A stretch of 54,141 bases of DNA, taken from positions 1-54,141 of the forward strand of contig JAFRDE010000047.1 in the NCBI GenBank assembly GCA_017403985.1. The letters run 5' to 3'. The position numbers and the translations under genes were made by a program. How positions within the stretch are numbered: position 1 is the first letter of the stretch; each line of letters opens with the position of its first letter. This DNA comes from Ruminococcus sp. (GTDB lineage: Bacteria; Bacillota; Clostridia; Oscillospirales; Acutalibacteraceae). The notes beneath the pieces are model-generated. The model saw nothing but the letters and a program-made list of their open reading frames with translations. It ran no database searches and was not told where the DNA came from. Below are positions 1 through 8,038 of this stretch, one piece after another.

Positions 1-204
1 ACGCCTGTATCCGTATGTTCTTTTACATTCTTGCTGACATTCTTCTATTAACCGGGCAAGCGGCAGATCTCTGTCCGGCGTTTCCATCCTTTTTACGAAG
101 TCGTAATAGCCACTTCTGGATACTTTGAACAGTCGGCACATCTCGCTGATCGAATACTTGTCCTTGTGTCTGTAGATCACTAAATACTTTACCTTTGGTC
201 TCAC
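1..204 (-). CDS. IS3-family transposase OrfB, N-terminal part (cut by window edge)
   Basis: Reverse-strand reading gives 68 codons of an IS3-type OrfB N-terminus, including YRHKDKYSISEMCRLFKVSR and later ECKRTYGYR, typical of the helix-turn-helix part (HTH_21) that precedes the DDE integrase core. The core lies beyond base 1, so it is not known whether the element is intact. The proposed start is a GTG that overlaps the OrfA TGA by GTGA, with OrfB in the -1 frame relative to OrfA, the usual IS3 arrangement in which a frameshift makes the OrfAB transposase. No clear A6G slippery site is seen, so simple translational coupling is also possible. Partial. Confidence 0.85.
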   Translation of the reverse strand, partial: MRPKVKYLVIYRHKDKYSISEMCRLFKVSRSGYYDFVKRMETPDRDLPLARLIEECQQECKRTYGYRR

Positions 205-536
205 TTCCTTTCTGTGAGCGAGAGAAAATCCCGCATCAACTCATTTTCCATTTCCAGAGACTTTATCTTGGCGTCTTTCCTTGCTATGATATATTTTAGT
301 TCACTGATTTTAGCTTCATCTGTGACTATATAATCCTTTGGTGGTCTGCCTTTTCTTCTAATCGCTACACCGGCCGCTTTTCTACGTTGTTTTTCATTAT
401 ATCTGGTTACAAAGTTATGCACTTGTTTTACTGTAAATCCTAACTTTTCTCCTATCTTTCTTTCGGTATATCCTTTTAACTTTAGTTCAAGAATCTCTTT
501 CTCGTATTGTTGTATATGTCTATACTCTCTTGCCAT
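201..536 (-). CDS. IS3-family transposase OrfA (helix-turn-helix)
   Basis: A 111-residue basic protein with an N-terminal helix-turn-helix (residues about 10-50: LKLKGYTERKIGEKLGFTVK followed by QVHNFVTRYN) and a C-terminal stretch rich in Lys/Glu and Leu (about 75-108) suited to a leucine-zipper coiled coil, as in IS3 OrfA proteins that bind the element ends. It lies just upstream of OrfB and overlaps it. The start is preceded by an AAGGGGGA-type ribosome binding site that sits inside the 3' arm of a perfect hairpin, so folding of the leader could limit transposase translation. Confidence 0.85.
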   Translation of the reverse strand: MAREYRHIQQYEKEILELKLKGYTERKIGEKLGFTVKQVHNFVTRYNEKQRRKAAGVAIRRKGRPPKDYIVTDEAKISELKYIIARKDAKIKSLEMENELMRDFLSLTERK

Positions 537-543
537 ACAAAAT

Positions 544-582
544 CCCCCTTATGGTAGCTGTTTCCATTCTACCATAAGGGGG
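544..582. terminator. 14-bp perfect hairpin in the IS leader
   Basis: CCCCCTTATGGTAG (544-557) is the exact reverse complement of 569-582, with an 11-base loop; on the plus strand a T-rich run follows. Many insertion sequences carry such a structure between the end and the transposase gene, where it stops read-in transcription or hides the OrfA ribosome binding site in read-in transcripts. Here the arm overlaps the OrfA ribosome binding site, which favours the second role. Confidence 0.6.
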
Positions 583-689
583 CTCTTTTTTCTATTGTCC
601 GTTTTTACTGGACCTGTTCAAAAGCGGCGGCTCTTTTTGACTATGCAGATAATCTGAGTTTTGCTGCTTGCAAACCGGGATCACCGCCC

Positions 690-745
690 TTTATTATTCT
701 TAAACGGAATTATAATGCGCCATTATTCGCAATAAGAATAATAAA
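690..745. repeat. 13-bp inverted repeat upstream of the secDF promoter
   Basis: TTTATTATTCTTA (690-702) and its exact complement TAAGAATAATAAA (733-745) flank a 30-base spacer. It lies in the gene-free stretch 621-893, just ahead of the secD promoter. It may be a regulator site or a remnant of a mobile element; nothing in the sequence decides. Apart from this and the promoter I see nothing else in that gap. Confidence 0.4.
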
Positions 746-770
746 TCTCCTTTTCCTGCAAATGTTTTTA

Positions 771-799
771 TTGACTTTTCCATCGCAAGTCTGTATAAT
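771..799 (+). promoter_or_regulatory. sigma-A promoter of secDF
   Basis: TTGACT (771-776), a 17-base spacer and TATAAT (794-799), an almost perfect housekeeping promoter about 95 bases before the secD start. The spacing leaves an untranslated leader of roughly 85 bases. Confidence 0.8.
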
Positions 800-893
800 T
801 AGTCTGTTATTGTGGATTTTTATATTGGTGTTTCAGCGCCAAATGAAATAAAAATCCCTGAGAAGAACAGAAAAAAACATGGAGGTCTAAGGC

Positions 894-2231
894 ATGAAAA
901 GAATTTCAAAGCCTGTATTCTTCATTGTCGCTATCCTGATCTTAGCGTTTGCGTTCACCGCGTTTGCGGGAATCAAATACTATGTCGGCGATGTCCAGCA
1001 GACAGCGATCAAGGGTATCAGCGACATCAGATGGGGAATTGACATCCGCGGCGGCGTTGAGGCTACCTTTAAGCCTGCTGATAATATCGACGCTACGGAT
1101 GAGCAGCTTGACTCTGCTAAATCGATCATTGAAACACGTATGGTCTCGAACGGTATCACCGACTACGAGATTTACGCCGACTACGGCTCCGACCGTATCA
1201 TCGTCCGTTTCCCGTGGAAAGAGGACGATACCGAGTTCGATCCGGTCAAGGCGGTAGATGAGCTCGCCGCTACGGCGAACCTGACCTTCCGCAATCCGAG
1301 CGGCGAGACCGTCATGGACGGCTCCGCTGTCGCTTCGGCTTCGGTAGGCGTTGATACATCCAATAATAATTCCGGCGAATATGTCGTCCAGCTGGAACTC
1401 AACTCCGAGGGCGCCCAGACATTTGCCGATATCACAGAGCAGTATCTGAACCAGCAGATCTCCATCTACATGGACGATACGCTGCTTTCGAGCCCCACCG
1501 TACAGAGCGTTATCTCCGAAGGTCACGCTCAGATCTCCGGTGACTTTGACGCTGAGAGCGCTACAAAGCTCGCCAACCAGATCAACGGCGGTGCGCTGCC
1601 CTTCTCTTTGGAAGCTGCTTCCTACAGCGGTATCAGCCCGACACTGGGTCAGAACTCCCTGACAGCCATGGGCTACGCCGCGATCATCGCGTTCATCCTG
1701 ATCGCGCTGTTTATGATCATCCGTTACCGTGTGCCCGGCTTTGTCGCCGTCATCGCCCTGATCGGTCAGATGGCGCTGGCGATCGCCGCAGTCACCCGTT
1801 ACTTCCCCGTGTTCGACTCCTTTACCATGACCCTGCCCGGTATCGCCGGTCTGATCCTGTCGGTCGGTATGGGTGTTGACGCGAACATCATTACCGCCGA
1901 GCGTATCAAGGAAGAATTCCGCTCCGGCAAGACGCTGGACGGCGCGATCGAAAAGGGTACCAAGAACTCCCTGACCGCGATCATCGACGGTAACATGACT
2001 ATCGTTATCGTATCCATCATTCTGCTGCTGGTCTTCGGTCCGTCCAACATCCTTTCCTGGATCTTCGGCGAGTCCACCACCGGTACCATCTACGCGTTCG
2101 GCTACACCCTCCTGATGGGCGTTATCGCCAACTTCATCATGGGCGTATGGCTCAGCCGCGTCATGCTCAAGAGCATCTCCGGCTTTAATTGCCTGCGTAA
2201 AAAATGGCTGTTTGGAGGTGAGGGAAAATGA
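894..2231 (+). CDS. secD: Protein translocase subunit SecD
   Basis: Membrane subunit that, with SecF, uses the proton gradient to help pull preproteins through SecYEG. Residues about 6-28 form the first membrane helix. DIRGGVEATF near residue 50 matches the conserved SecD D-[LI]-R-G-G motif, a periplasmic P1-type region follows, and the last 190 residues hold five membrane helices with GVDANIITAERIKEE near 325, the SecD/SecF signature. The 445 aa length is normal for Firmicutes that encode SecD and SecF separately rather than as the fused form of Bacillus. GGAGG lies before the start. The stop overlaps the secF start by four bases, so the two are translationally coupled. Confidence 0.96.
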   Translation: MKRISKPVFFIVAILILAFAFTAFAGIKYYVGDVQQTAIKGISDIRWGIDIRGGVEATFKPADNIDATDEQLDSAKSIIETRMVSNGITDYEIYADYGSDRIIVRFPWKEDDTEFDPVKAVDELAATANLTFRNPSGETVMDGSAVASASVGVDTSNNNSGEYVVQLELNSEGAQTFADITEQYLNQQISIYMDDTLLSSPTVQSVISEGHAQISGDFDAESATKLANQINGGALPFSLEAASYSGISPTLGQNSLTAMGYAAIIAFILIALFMIIRYRVPGFVAVIALIGQMALAIAAVTRYFPVFDSFTMTLPGIAGLILSVGMGVDANIITAERIKEEFRSGKTLDGAIEKGTKNSLTAIIDGNMTIVIVSIILLLVFGPSNILSWIFGESTTGTIYAFGYTLLMGVIANFIMGVWLSRVMLKSISGFNCLRKKWLFGGEGK

Positions 2232-3181
2232 AAAAAGAGAGAAAAGATTTGAATTTTATCGGTCATAGCAAGATCTTCTTCGGCATTTCCCTCGGCATCA
2301 TCCTCATCGGTATCATCTGCAACATCATCTTCGGCGCGACCCTCGATATTCAGTTCAAGGGCGGTACCATCGTCAGCTACTCCTTCGTGGGTGAGATCGA
2401 CGATACTCAGCTTAAGGACGCTATCCAGAGCGCCACTCCCGAGCATCAGGTATCCTTCACTATCACAAAGGATATCATGAACAACACCGACGAGGAACAG
2501 GCATATTCCGTTGCAATCCAGTTCTCCGGCAACGACAGCGTTGAGTCCGACGTGATCTCCGGCATCACTACCGCTCTTGAGGAGCAGTTCCCCGATAACC
2601 ATTTCGAGTATAAAGAGAACTCCTCCGTTGAGGCGGCTATGGGTCTGAAGTTCCTCTTGAAGTGTCTGACTGCGGTTGCGATCGCTTCGGTCCTCATGGT
2701 CATCTACGTTACCATCCGCTTCAAGCGCATCGGCGGTCTTTCCGCGGGCGTCATGGCGCTGGTAGCCCTCTTCCACGATGTGGCGATGATCTACTTCATG
2801 TACGTCATCTTCCGCATGCCAATCGACTCGAGCTTTATCGCTGTTGTCCTGATGATCATCGGTTACTCCCTGAACGACACCATCGTTATCTACGACCGTG
2901 TCCGTGAGGAGCGCCGTCTCGCAGGACCCAAGGCGGATATCGCCGACGTCTTCAACCACAGCGCTACCGCTGTTATGAGCCGTACCATCGCGACCTCTAT
3001 TACTACCCTCGTCGCGATCGGCACCGTTTATGTAGTCGCCCTGATCTTCAACCTCACTTCGGTACAGGCGTTCGCCCTGCCGATGATGATCGGTATCGTA
3101 TCCGGCTGCTACAGCTCCCTGTGCATCGCAGGTCCCCTGTGGGTTCTGTGGAACAAGCGCGGCAGCAAAAAGGCTGAGTAA
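2228..3181 (+). CDS. secF: Protein translocase subunit SecF
   Basis: Partner of SecD in the SecDF accessory complex of the Sec translocon. The protein is 317 aa, with a first membrane helix at about 13-32, the motif FKGGTIVSYSF near residue 42 (SecF version of the GG motif), and GYSLNDTIVIYDRVREE at about 212-228, the SecF equivalent of the SecD D-A-N motif. The remaining helices fill the C-terminal half. GGAGGTGAGGG precedes the ATG, which overlaps the secD stop as ATGA. Two hairpins with T runs follow the gene. Confidence 0.96.
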   Translation: MKKERKDLNFIGHSKIFFGISLGIILIGIICNIIFGATLDIQFKGGTIVSYSFVGEIDDTQLKDAIQSATPEHQVSFTITKDIMNNTDEEQAYSVAIQFSGNDSVESDVISGITTALEEQFPDNHFEYKENSSVEAAMGLKFLLKCLTAVAIASVLMVIYVTIRFKRIGGLSAGVMALVALFHDVAMIYFMYVIFRMPIDSSFIAVVLMIIGYSLNDTIVIYDRVREERRLAGPKADIADVFNHSATAVMSRTIATSITTLVAIGTVYVVALIFNLTSVQAFALPMMIGIVSGCYSSLCIAGPLWVLWNKRGSKKAE

Positions 3182-3205
3182 TAATTACAGCATCATATGA
3201 CAGAT

Positions 3206-3238
3206 AAAGGCATCGTCTGAAAAGGCGGTGCCTTTTTA
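3206..3238 (+). terminator. Rho-independent terminator after secF
   Basis: AAAGGCATCG (3206-3215) pairs with CGGTGCCTTT (3226-3235) with one G-U pair, and is followed by a T run. Confidence 0.7.
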
Positions 3239-3272
3239 GTTAGGAATTAGGAGTTGGGAGTTAGGAGTTATG
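3238..3272 (+). repeat. Heptamer-type short tandem repeat (GGAGTTA)
   Basis: Imperfect runs of TAGGAATTAGGAGTTGGGAG form, the same kind as the complementary run at 3417-3451 (CTAACTCCTCATTCC) and the GTGAATG/AGTGATA runs elsewhere in the window. Non-coding, intergenic. Confidence 0.5.
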
Positions 3273-3320
3273 GGAAACGCTGAGGCGTTTTGGATTTTAT
3301 TAATAACATAAAATGATAGT

Positions 3321-3356
3321 GTCCGCGACTCTTTAATAAGTTGCGGACGTTTTTTC
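3321..3356 (+). terminator. Second hairpin/T-run downstream of secF
   Basis: GTCCGC (3321-3326) pairs with GCGGAC (3343-3348), extended by ACT/AGT, followed by TTTTTT. A backup terminator or relic between convergent genes. Confidence 0.6.
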
Positions 3357-3447
3357 TGCAAGAATATGTTTGCTGTTTGATGTTATACTAATCAGGTGCG
3401 GGCAGAGCACGCCATTCAATCCTAACTCCTCATTCCTAACTCCTAAC

Positions 3448-3828
3448 TCAAAAGACGTTCTCCCACTTCAGCATCTTTGCTTCCTTTATTTCCAAAATCT
3501 TCCGCTTCGCGCAGGCAGAGGTCGCCAAAAAGTCTTCGACCGAGCCGGTCTGGGCGTACCGCCTGAGCATGGCGAGATCGGACGAGATATGCCCGATCTC
3601 GCTGTGGAACATGAAGATGTTGAACATCCCGCTCTGTTTGCGGAAGCGGTTGTCCAGCCGCTGAGCGACCGATTCCGCTTCATAAACCTGATTGTGCGCT
3701 ATCTTTTCGTCCGCGTCGTCGAGCATCTGTACATACGCGTCAGCGTTCGAGGTGACGTAACAGTATTCGATGCCGCCGAAAATCAGCGACAGCGCGATCA
3801 TGATCAGCGCGATCCATCCGCGTTTCAT
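3448..3828 (-). CDS. DUF4363-type small membrane-anchored protein
   Basis: A 126-residue protein with an N-terminal membrane helix (MKRGWIALIMIALSLIFGG) and a helical external part containing YEAESVAQRLDNRFRKQSG and FHSEIGHISSDLAML. This matches DUF4363 proteins, which in Clostridia sit directly downstream of a DUF421 gene, as here. Function unknown; probably a partner of the DUF421 protein. I chose the ATG at 3828 because AGGAGAG lies just upstream and the membrane helix starts there; a longer reading to 3912 would be encoded by intergenic repeat sequence. Confidence 0.75.
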   Translation of the reverse strand: MKRGWIALIMIALSLIFGGIEYCYVTSNADAYVQMLDDADEKIAHNQVYEAESVAQRLDNRFRKQSGMFNIFMFHSEIGHISSDLAMLRRYAQTGSVEDFLATSACAKRKILEIKEAKMLKWENVF

Positions 3829-4146
3829 GGTTATCTCTCCTGTCTGTTGTTGAAAAAGCCTTCTCCTTGGGGGAGAGGTTATATCTGCTTTACGGTAGAC
3901 GCATATCGTCAAACGTTACGGGACGTCGGCGAGCGCCGTCCCCTACAGTAAACGCTGCAGTGTGCGTGGTAGGGTACGGCGCTTGCGACGTACTGCTTGC
4001 GGCAGATGAGGCGGAAGCCTATCCGGTTTATCAATAAACGGTATAGGCAGAAACGTTATCCCCTCATTCGACCTTTTCGGCTCTTTAGGAGCCGGAAAGC
4101 CCACCTTCCCCCCCGAGGGGAAGGCTGTTTTGCGGGCAACTGCCAA
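3829..4146. other. Repeat-filled gap between DUF421 and DUF4363 genes
   Basis: No gene seen. The 318 bases hold a GCCTTCTCC/GGGGGAGA hairpin piece (about 3855-3876), a GGGACG...CGTCCCCTACA palindrome (3919-3947) followed by TAAACGCTGCA, and a CCTTCCCC/GGGGAAGG hairpin (about 4100-4125). The pair would normally be nearly adjacent, so the repeats seem to have been inserted within the operon. Confidence 0.5.
3919..3947. repeat. GTAGGG-type palindromic repeat
   Basis: GGGACGTCGGCGAGCGCCGT ending CCCCTACAG; related by its CCCTACA end and the following TAAACGCTGCA to the copy ending at 10429. Confidence 0.6.
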
Positions 4147-4680
4147 CTATTCACTGCCTGCGGACGAGCAATGCTCGCCCCTACAATTTGCCATCTGCTC
4201 CTGCAGGTCCTCGCTCTGTATCCCGTCGCCGCTGACGTCTTCGTCCGTCAGGATGCTCAGCGTTCCGTTGGGCTCGATGATACCGTATTTTACGTCGCTT
4301 TCATCGGAATAGTTCTTTTCCCGCAGGAGGGAATAGACGTCCTCGCGGCTGATGCGAAGTAATCTAAGCTGTTCGTCCAGCATTTTGCCGTCCCGGATAA
4401 CGATGATCGGGTGGCCGCAGATCAGCGAGCGTGCCTTGCGGCTCTTCATCATCAAGAGGGAGACCAGCAGCTCGATCGCGACGATCATCATGATCGGCAC
4501 CAGCGAATTGAGGAGCGGACGTTCCGCGTCTTCGAGCGGCAGGGACGCGATCTGTGAGACGATGATGGTGATGACCAGTTCCGAGGTCTGCATATCGCTG
4601 ACCTGCCGCTTGCCCATGATCCTCACCGCCGCCGTCACGATGACATAAATGATCACCGTCCGTATCAGTAAAGTCAGCAT
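4147..4680 (-). CDS. DUF421 (YetF-like) membrane protein with repeat-derived C-terminus
   Basis: A 177-residue protein of the DUF421/YetF family: membrane helices at about 3-20, 33-50 and 57-78, then the cytosolic part with GHPIIVIRDGKMLDEQL and SREDVYSLLREKN, the usual family motifs. Molecular function is unknown; B. subtilis relatives are linked to sporulation and the cell envelope. It leads an apparent operon with the DUF4363 gene. The last residues (NCRGEHCSSAGSE) are not family sequence: they are the translation of a GTAGGGGCGAGC-type intergenic repeat plus the start of a GTGAATAG run, so a repeat replaced or extended the original C-terminus. The ribosome binding site is weak. Confidence 0.8.
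   Translation of the reverse strand: MLTLLIRTVIIYVIVTAAVRIMGKRQVSDMQTSELVITIIVSQIASLPLEDAERPLLNSLVPIMMIVAIELLVSLLMMKSRKARSLICGHPIIVIRDGKMLDEQLRLLRISREDVYSLLREKNYSDESDVKYGIIEPNGTLSILTDEDVSGDGIQSEDLQEQMANCRGEHCSSAGSE
4161..4185 (-). repeat. GTAGGG-type palindromic repeat inside the DUF421 3' end
   Basis: CGGACGAGCAATGCTCGCCC followed by CTACA is the reverse complement of the repeat at 9126 and 10321. It lies within the last codons of the DUF421 reading frame and supplies the residues NCRGEHCSSA. Confidence 0.75.
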
Positions 4681-4735
4681 TCCGATTCACCCATAAAAAT
4701 CACCGCTGTTATTCTGTGAAAACTCTCCAAAATTA

Positions 4736-4757
4736 TGTATGCAATTTTTTGCATACA
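4736..4757. promoter_or_regulatory. Palindrome between divergent DUF421 and hprK
   Basis: TGTATGCAA (4736-4744) and TTGCATACA (4749-4757) form a perfect 9-bp inverted repeat around TTTT. It lies in the divergent intergenic region and has the look of an operator for a dimeric regulator; which gene it acts on cannot be told. A TATAAT at about 4803 lacks a convincing -35. Confidence 0.4.
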
Positions 4758-4923
4758 GCCCTGCATATTTCTTTATAAGCACTATAAACATATGGCAGAG
4801 GGGTATAATAAATGATGTATATTTATATGAAGTTGTCAGTTCTTAGTTTTTAGTTGACAATCCATAGAAACAACTCGAAACTTGAAACTCAAAACTAAAA
4901 ACTGATATGAAAGAAGGTTCGTT

Positions 4924-5892
4924 ATGTCCATCAGTCCGTATTCCGTTACATTAAAACGGCTGATCGAGGAGGTCGGCTTATCCAGTTACTATATGCCTGT
5001 TGAACCCGAGGAAATACTCATTACGGTTTCGGACGTCGATCGTCCGGGACTGGAGCTCATCGGTCATCTCAAATATTACGACAACCGCTATCTGATCGCC
5101 TTCGGACGGACGGAGATGTCTTTTCTGGAGTCGGAGAACCATGCGACTCAGGTATCCCAGCTGGAACCGATCCTCAGCAAGGTCCCGCCCGCGATGATCA
5201 TCGCCCGCGATATCGAGCCGCTGCCTTCGATGATGGAGCTGGCGCGCAAGTATCAGGTGCCGATCCTGACGACGGCGGATAATACCTCCGACATCCACGC
5301 GGCGATCGTATCCTTCCTGCATGTGGAGCTGGCGCAGCGCATCACCCGCCACGGCGTTCTGGTCGAGGTGTACGGCGAAGGTATCCTGCTGATCGGCGAC
5401 AGCGGCGTCGGTAAGTCCGAGACCGCTATTGAGCTGATCAAGCGCGGTCACCGTCTGATCGCGGACGACGCGGTGGAGATCAAGCGCGTATCCAAAAAAT
5501 CGCTGGTCGGATCCTCTCCCGAGAACATCCGCCACTTTATCGAGCTGCGCGGCATCGGCATCATCAACGCCCGCCGCATCTTCGGCATCGGCGCGGTCAA
5601 GGTCAGCGAGAAGATCGACCTTGTCATCAACCTCGAACTGTGGAACTCTAAGAAAGTCTACGACCGCATGGGCATGGACGACGAGTACATGGAGATCCTC
5701 GGTATCGAGATCCCCGTCGTGACCATCCCCGTCAAGCCCGGCAGAAACTTAGCGGTCATTATCGAGGTCGCCGCCATGAACCATCGCCAGAAGAAGATGG
5801 GCTACAACGGTGCGCAGGAGCTGCTGCAGAACCTCGGTATGGATATCAGCCCTGAGGACATCGGCAAGAAGAAGATCGATACGAATTGGTGA
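4924..5892 (+). CDS. hprK: HPr kinase/phosphorylase
   Basis: Phosphorylates Ser46 of HPr with ATP or PPi and removes it again, the sensor of carbon catabolite repression in Firmicutes. The protein is 322 aa: N-terminal domain to about 130, then the catalytic domain with RHGV (His143), the P-loop GDSGVGKSETA (158-168, Lys164), HRLIADDAVEI, and the family signature ELRGIGIINARRIFGIGAVK. All catalytic elements are present. An AAGAAGG ribosome binding site precedes the ATG. It heads the hprK-murB-rapZ-whiA series, though repeats now separate the genes. Confidence 0.97.
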   Translation: MSISPYSVTLKRLIEEVGLSSYYMPVEPEEILITVSDVDRPGLELIGHLKYYDNRYLIAFGRTEMSFLESENHATQVSQLEPILSKVPPAMIIARDIEPLPSMMELARKYQVPILTTADNTSDIHAAIVSFLHVELAQRITRHGVLVEVYGEGILLIGDSGVGKSETAIELIKRGHRLIADDAVEIKRVSKKSLVGSSPENIRHFIELRGIGIINARRIFGIGAVKVSEKIDLVINLELWNSKKVYDRMGMDDEYMEILGIEIPVVTIPVKPGRNLAVIIEVAAMNHRQKKMGYNGAQELLQNLGMDISPEDIGKKKIDTNW

Positions 5893-6102
5893 GGTGCTGT
5901 CCAAGAAGCGGAGCCGCAGGCGAACGATGATTGGCTAACATCACCCATGCAAGGCTCTCCCAAGTAGTGGAGCCACAGGCGAACACTGATTGGCTGAGAG
6001 CTACTGCGGAGGCGCCGCTTTGCGTCGCAGTGAATAGTGAATAGTAGAGGGCGGGGTGCCTGCACCCGATTCCTATGCATTATCTGTAACGAGAGGTAAT
6101 AC
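5893..6102. repeat. Duplicated short intergenic unit between hprK and murB
   Basis: Two related units lie in tandem, at about 5897-5930 and 5957-5992, each holding a form of GGAGCC(G/A)CAGGCGAAC followed by TGATTGGCT; then GTGAATAGTGAATAG at 6031-6045. No coding sequence is seen. Confidence 0.5.
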
Positions 6103-7002
6103 ATGAAGAACTTAATTGATAGATTAAACGACAATAACATAACTTACATTGAAAACGAGCTGATGAGCGCTCACACGACCTTTAAGATCGGCGGTGCGGC
6201 GGATATCCTGATCACCGTCAAAAGCCTCGATGAGCTGCAGACGGCGGTCGGCGCTTGTAAAGCGTCCGCCGTTCCGTTCATGATCCTCGGCAACGGCTCC
6301 AACCTGCTCGTGTCCGACGACGGCATCGAGGGCGCGGTGATCGCGCTGGACGGTGATTTTAAAGAGATCACTGTCGACGGCTGTACCGTGACAGCGGGCG
6401 CGGGAGCGAAGCTCAGCCGCCTGTGTACCGTCGCTTTGGAGCATGGACTGAGCGGTCTGGAATTCGCCTACGGCATCCCCGGTACGGTCGGCGGCGCGAT
6501 GTACATGAACGCCGGCGCGTACGGCGGCGAGATGAAGGACGTCGCGGTCAGCGTGACGGCGTTGTCGCCCGACGGCGATGTGCGCGAGGTTCCCGCCGAA
6601 GAAATGAAGCTCGGCTACCGCACCAGCGTCTTTAAGACGAACGGGGATATTATTCTTTTTTCAAAATATATTTTACATAACGGAGATAAGACCGCTATCA
6701 AGGCTTTGATGGACGATGTGATGGATCGCCGCAAGAGTAAACAGCCGCTCGAGTATCCCTCGGCGGGTTCGGTGTTCAAGCGTCCCGAGGGCGCCTTCGC
6801 CGGCACGCTGATCGAACAGTGCGGGCTGAAGGGAAAAACCGTCGGCGGCGCGCAGGTAAGCGAAAAGCACGCGGGCTTCATCATCAATATCGGTGGCGCG
6901 ACCTGTGACGATGTGATGAACCTCGTCAAGGTCGTGCAGGATACCGTCAAAAAGGAGACCGGCTATTATCTCGAACGCGAGATCATCCGCACGGGGAGAT
7001 AG
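6103..7002 (+). CDS. murB: UDP-N-acetylenolpyruvoylglucosamine reductase MurB
   Basis: NADPH- and FAD-dependent reduction of enolpyruvyl-UDP-GlcNAc to UDP-MurNAc in peptidoglycan synthesis, in the cytosol. 299 aa. The FAD-binding part includes TTFKIGGAAD, ILGNGSNLLV near 65, and GIPGTVGGAMYMNAGAYGGE near 125. The catalytic serine is in SAGSVFKRP near 222, and a Glu lies in YLEREI near the C-terminus. The short form without the extra Tyr loop fits type II MurB of Gram-positives. GAGAGGT precedes the ATG. It sits between hprK and rapZ as in many Clostridia. Confidence 0.97.
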   Translation: MKNLIDRLNDNNITYIENELMSAHTTFKIGGAADILITVKSLDELQTAVGACKASAVPFMILGNGSNLLVSDDGIEGAVIALDGDFKEITVDGCTVTAGAGAKLSRLCTVALEHGLSGLEFAYGIPGTVGGAMYMNAGAYGGEMKDVAVSVTALSPDGDVREVPAEEMKLGYRTSVFKTNGDIILFSKYILHNGDKTAIKALMDDVMDRRKSKQPLEYPSAGSVFKRPEGAFAGTLIEQCGLKGKTVGGAQVSEKHAGFIINIGGATCDDVMNLVKVVQDTVKKETGYYLEREIIRTGR

Positions 7003-7013
7003 TTACCGATATC

Positions 7014-7140
7014 TTGTCATTCCGAGGAGGTTCAACGACCCGACGTTGGAATCCCCCTGTCATTGATGCTGTTTGACTTAAGAGAAGGGCGCTGCCCCTC
7101 GTTGTGGGATTGCCACGGGCTAAAGCCCTCGCAATGACAT
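7014..7140. repeat. GTCATTGCGAGG-type intergenic repeat
   Basis: Ends TTGTCATTCCGAGG and CCTCGCAATGACA are inverted; the inside holds TGTGGGATTGCCACGG. Same family as 13136, 16187, 20567 and 43637. Confidence 0.65.
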
Positions 7141-7164
7141 TGATACTGAAGGAGGAGTGAACGT

Positions 7165-8031
7165 ATGGAATTTGTCATCTTAACAGGCTTATCCGGCGCG
7201 GGCAAGACCAACGCCCTGCACGCGATGGAGGACAGCGGCTTTTACTGCGTCGACAACCTCCCGCCGCTGCTGCTCGATACCTTTTTCGACCTGTGCATCA
7301 ACTCCACCGACATCCGTCTGAAGAAGGTCGCCGTCGTAGCGGACGCGCGTTCCGGCGAGATGTTCGCGGATATCCCCGAGGTGCTTTCCAAGCTGCGTCT
7401 GGAGGGCAAGCAGTTCAAGATCCTCTTCCTGGACGCGAAGCCCGACGTACTGCTGGTGCGCTACAAGGGCACGCGGCGCAAGCATCCGCTGATCGGCGAG
7501 ATCACCTCCGGCTCTCTGGAAGACGCCGTAGCGCTGGAGAACGAGTTGATGAACGGCGTCAGGGAGATGGCTGATTACGTCGTCGACACTACCGTGATGA
7601 ACCCCAACGAGCTCAAGGAGCGCGTCACGACCCTCTTTTCCGCGGGCGCGGGCGATTCGCTGATCGTTACCTGTATGTCCTTCGGCTACAAGTACGGCAT
7701 CCCGCCCGAGGCGGATCTGGTGTTCGACGTCCGCTGTCTGCCCAATCCCTTTTACATCAAAGAGCTCAAGACCTTGAGCGGCCTCGACGAGCAGGTATGC
7801 GATTATATCCTCGGCTTCGAGGTCTCGGAGCGCTTCATGCAGAAGCTGTATGAGTTCATCGACTATACGCTTCCGCTCTACCGCGAGGAGGGCAAAAGCG
7901 AGCTGGTCATCGGCGTCGGCTGTACCGGCGGCAGACACCGCTCCGTCACCGTCGCCCGCCTGCTGAACACCCACTTTATCGAGAACGGACAAAAGTCCGC
8001 GATACATCATAGAGATATATGGAAGGCGTAG
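7165..8031 (+). CDS. rapZ: RNase adapter / nucleotide-binding protein RapZ (YvcJ)
   Basis: P-loop protein of the RapZ/YvcJ family. The E. coli protein steers RNase E to the GlmZ small RNA and so sets amino-sugar synthesis; B. subtilis YvcJ binds GTP and affects competence. 288 aa: Walker A GLSGAGKTNAL (8-18), FCVDNLPPLL-type segment near 28-36, the RKHPL motif near 107, and C-terminal GCTGGRHRSV, the family hallmark. AAGGAGGAG precedes the ATG. Normally followed by yvcK and whiA; here only whiA follows. Confidence 0.95.
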   Translation: MEFVILTGLSGAGKTNALHAMEDSGFYCVDNLPPLLLDTFFDLCINSTDIRLKKVAVVADARSGEMFADIPEVLSKLRLEGKQFKILFLDAKPDVLLVRYKGTRRKHPLIGEITSGSLEDAVALENELMNGVREMADYVVDTTVMNPNELKERVTTLFSAGAGDSLIVTCMSFGYKYGIPPEADLVFDVRCLPNPFYIKELKTLSGLDEQVCDYILGFEVSERFMQKLYEFIDYTLPLYREEGKSELVIGVGCTGGRHRSVTVARLLNTHFIENGQKSAIHHRDIWKA

Positions 8032-8038
8032 CCTTCCG

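Larger units (their letters stand above)
1..620 (-). mobile_element. IS3-family insertion sequence (left part outside window)
   Basis: OrfA and OrfB in overlapping frames define an IS3-type element read leftwards. The right-hand end is placed at about 595-620, where the minus strand reads TGAACAGGTCCAGTAAAAAC before the transposase leader and begins with TG as IS3 ends do. The opposite end and any target duplication lie outside the window, so the exact boundary is an estimate. Confidence 0.65.

Noticed and set aside
812-1042. Small open frame upstream of and across the secD start
   Set aside because: Overlaps secD out of frame with no ribosome binding site and no recognisable product.
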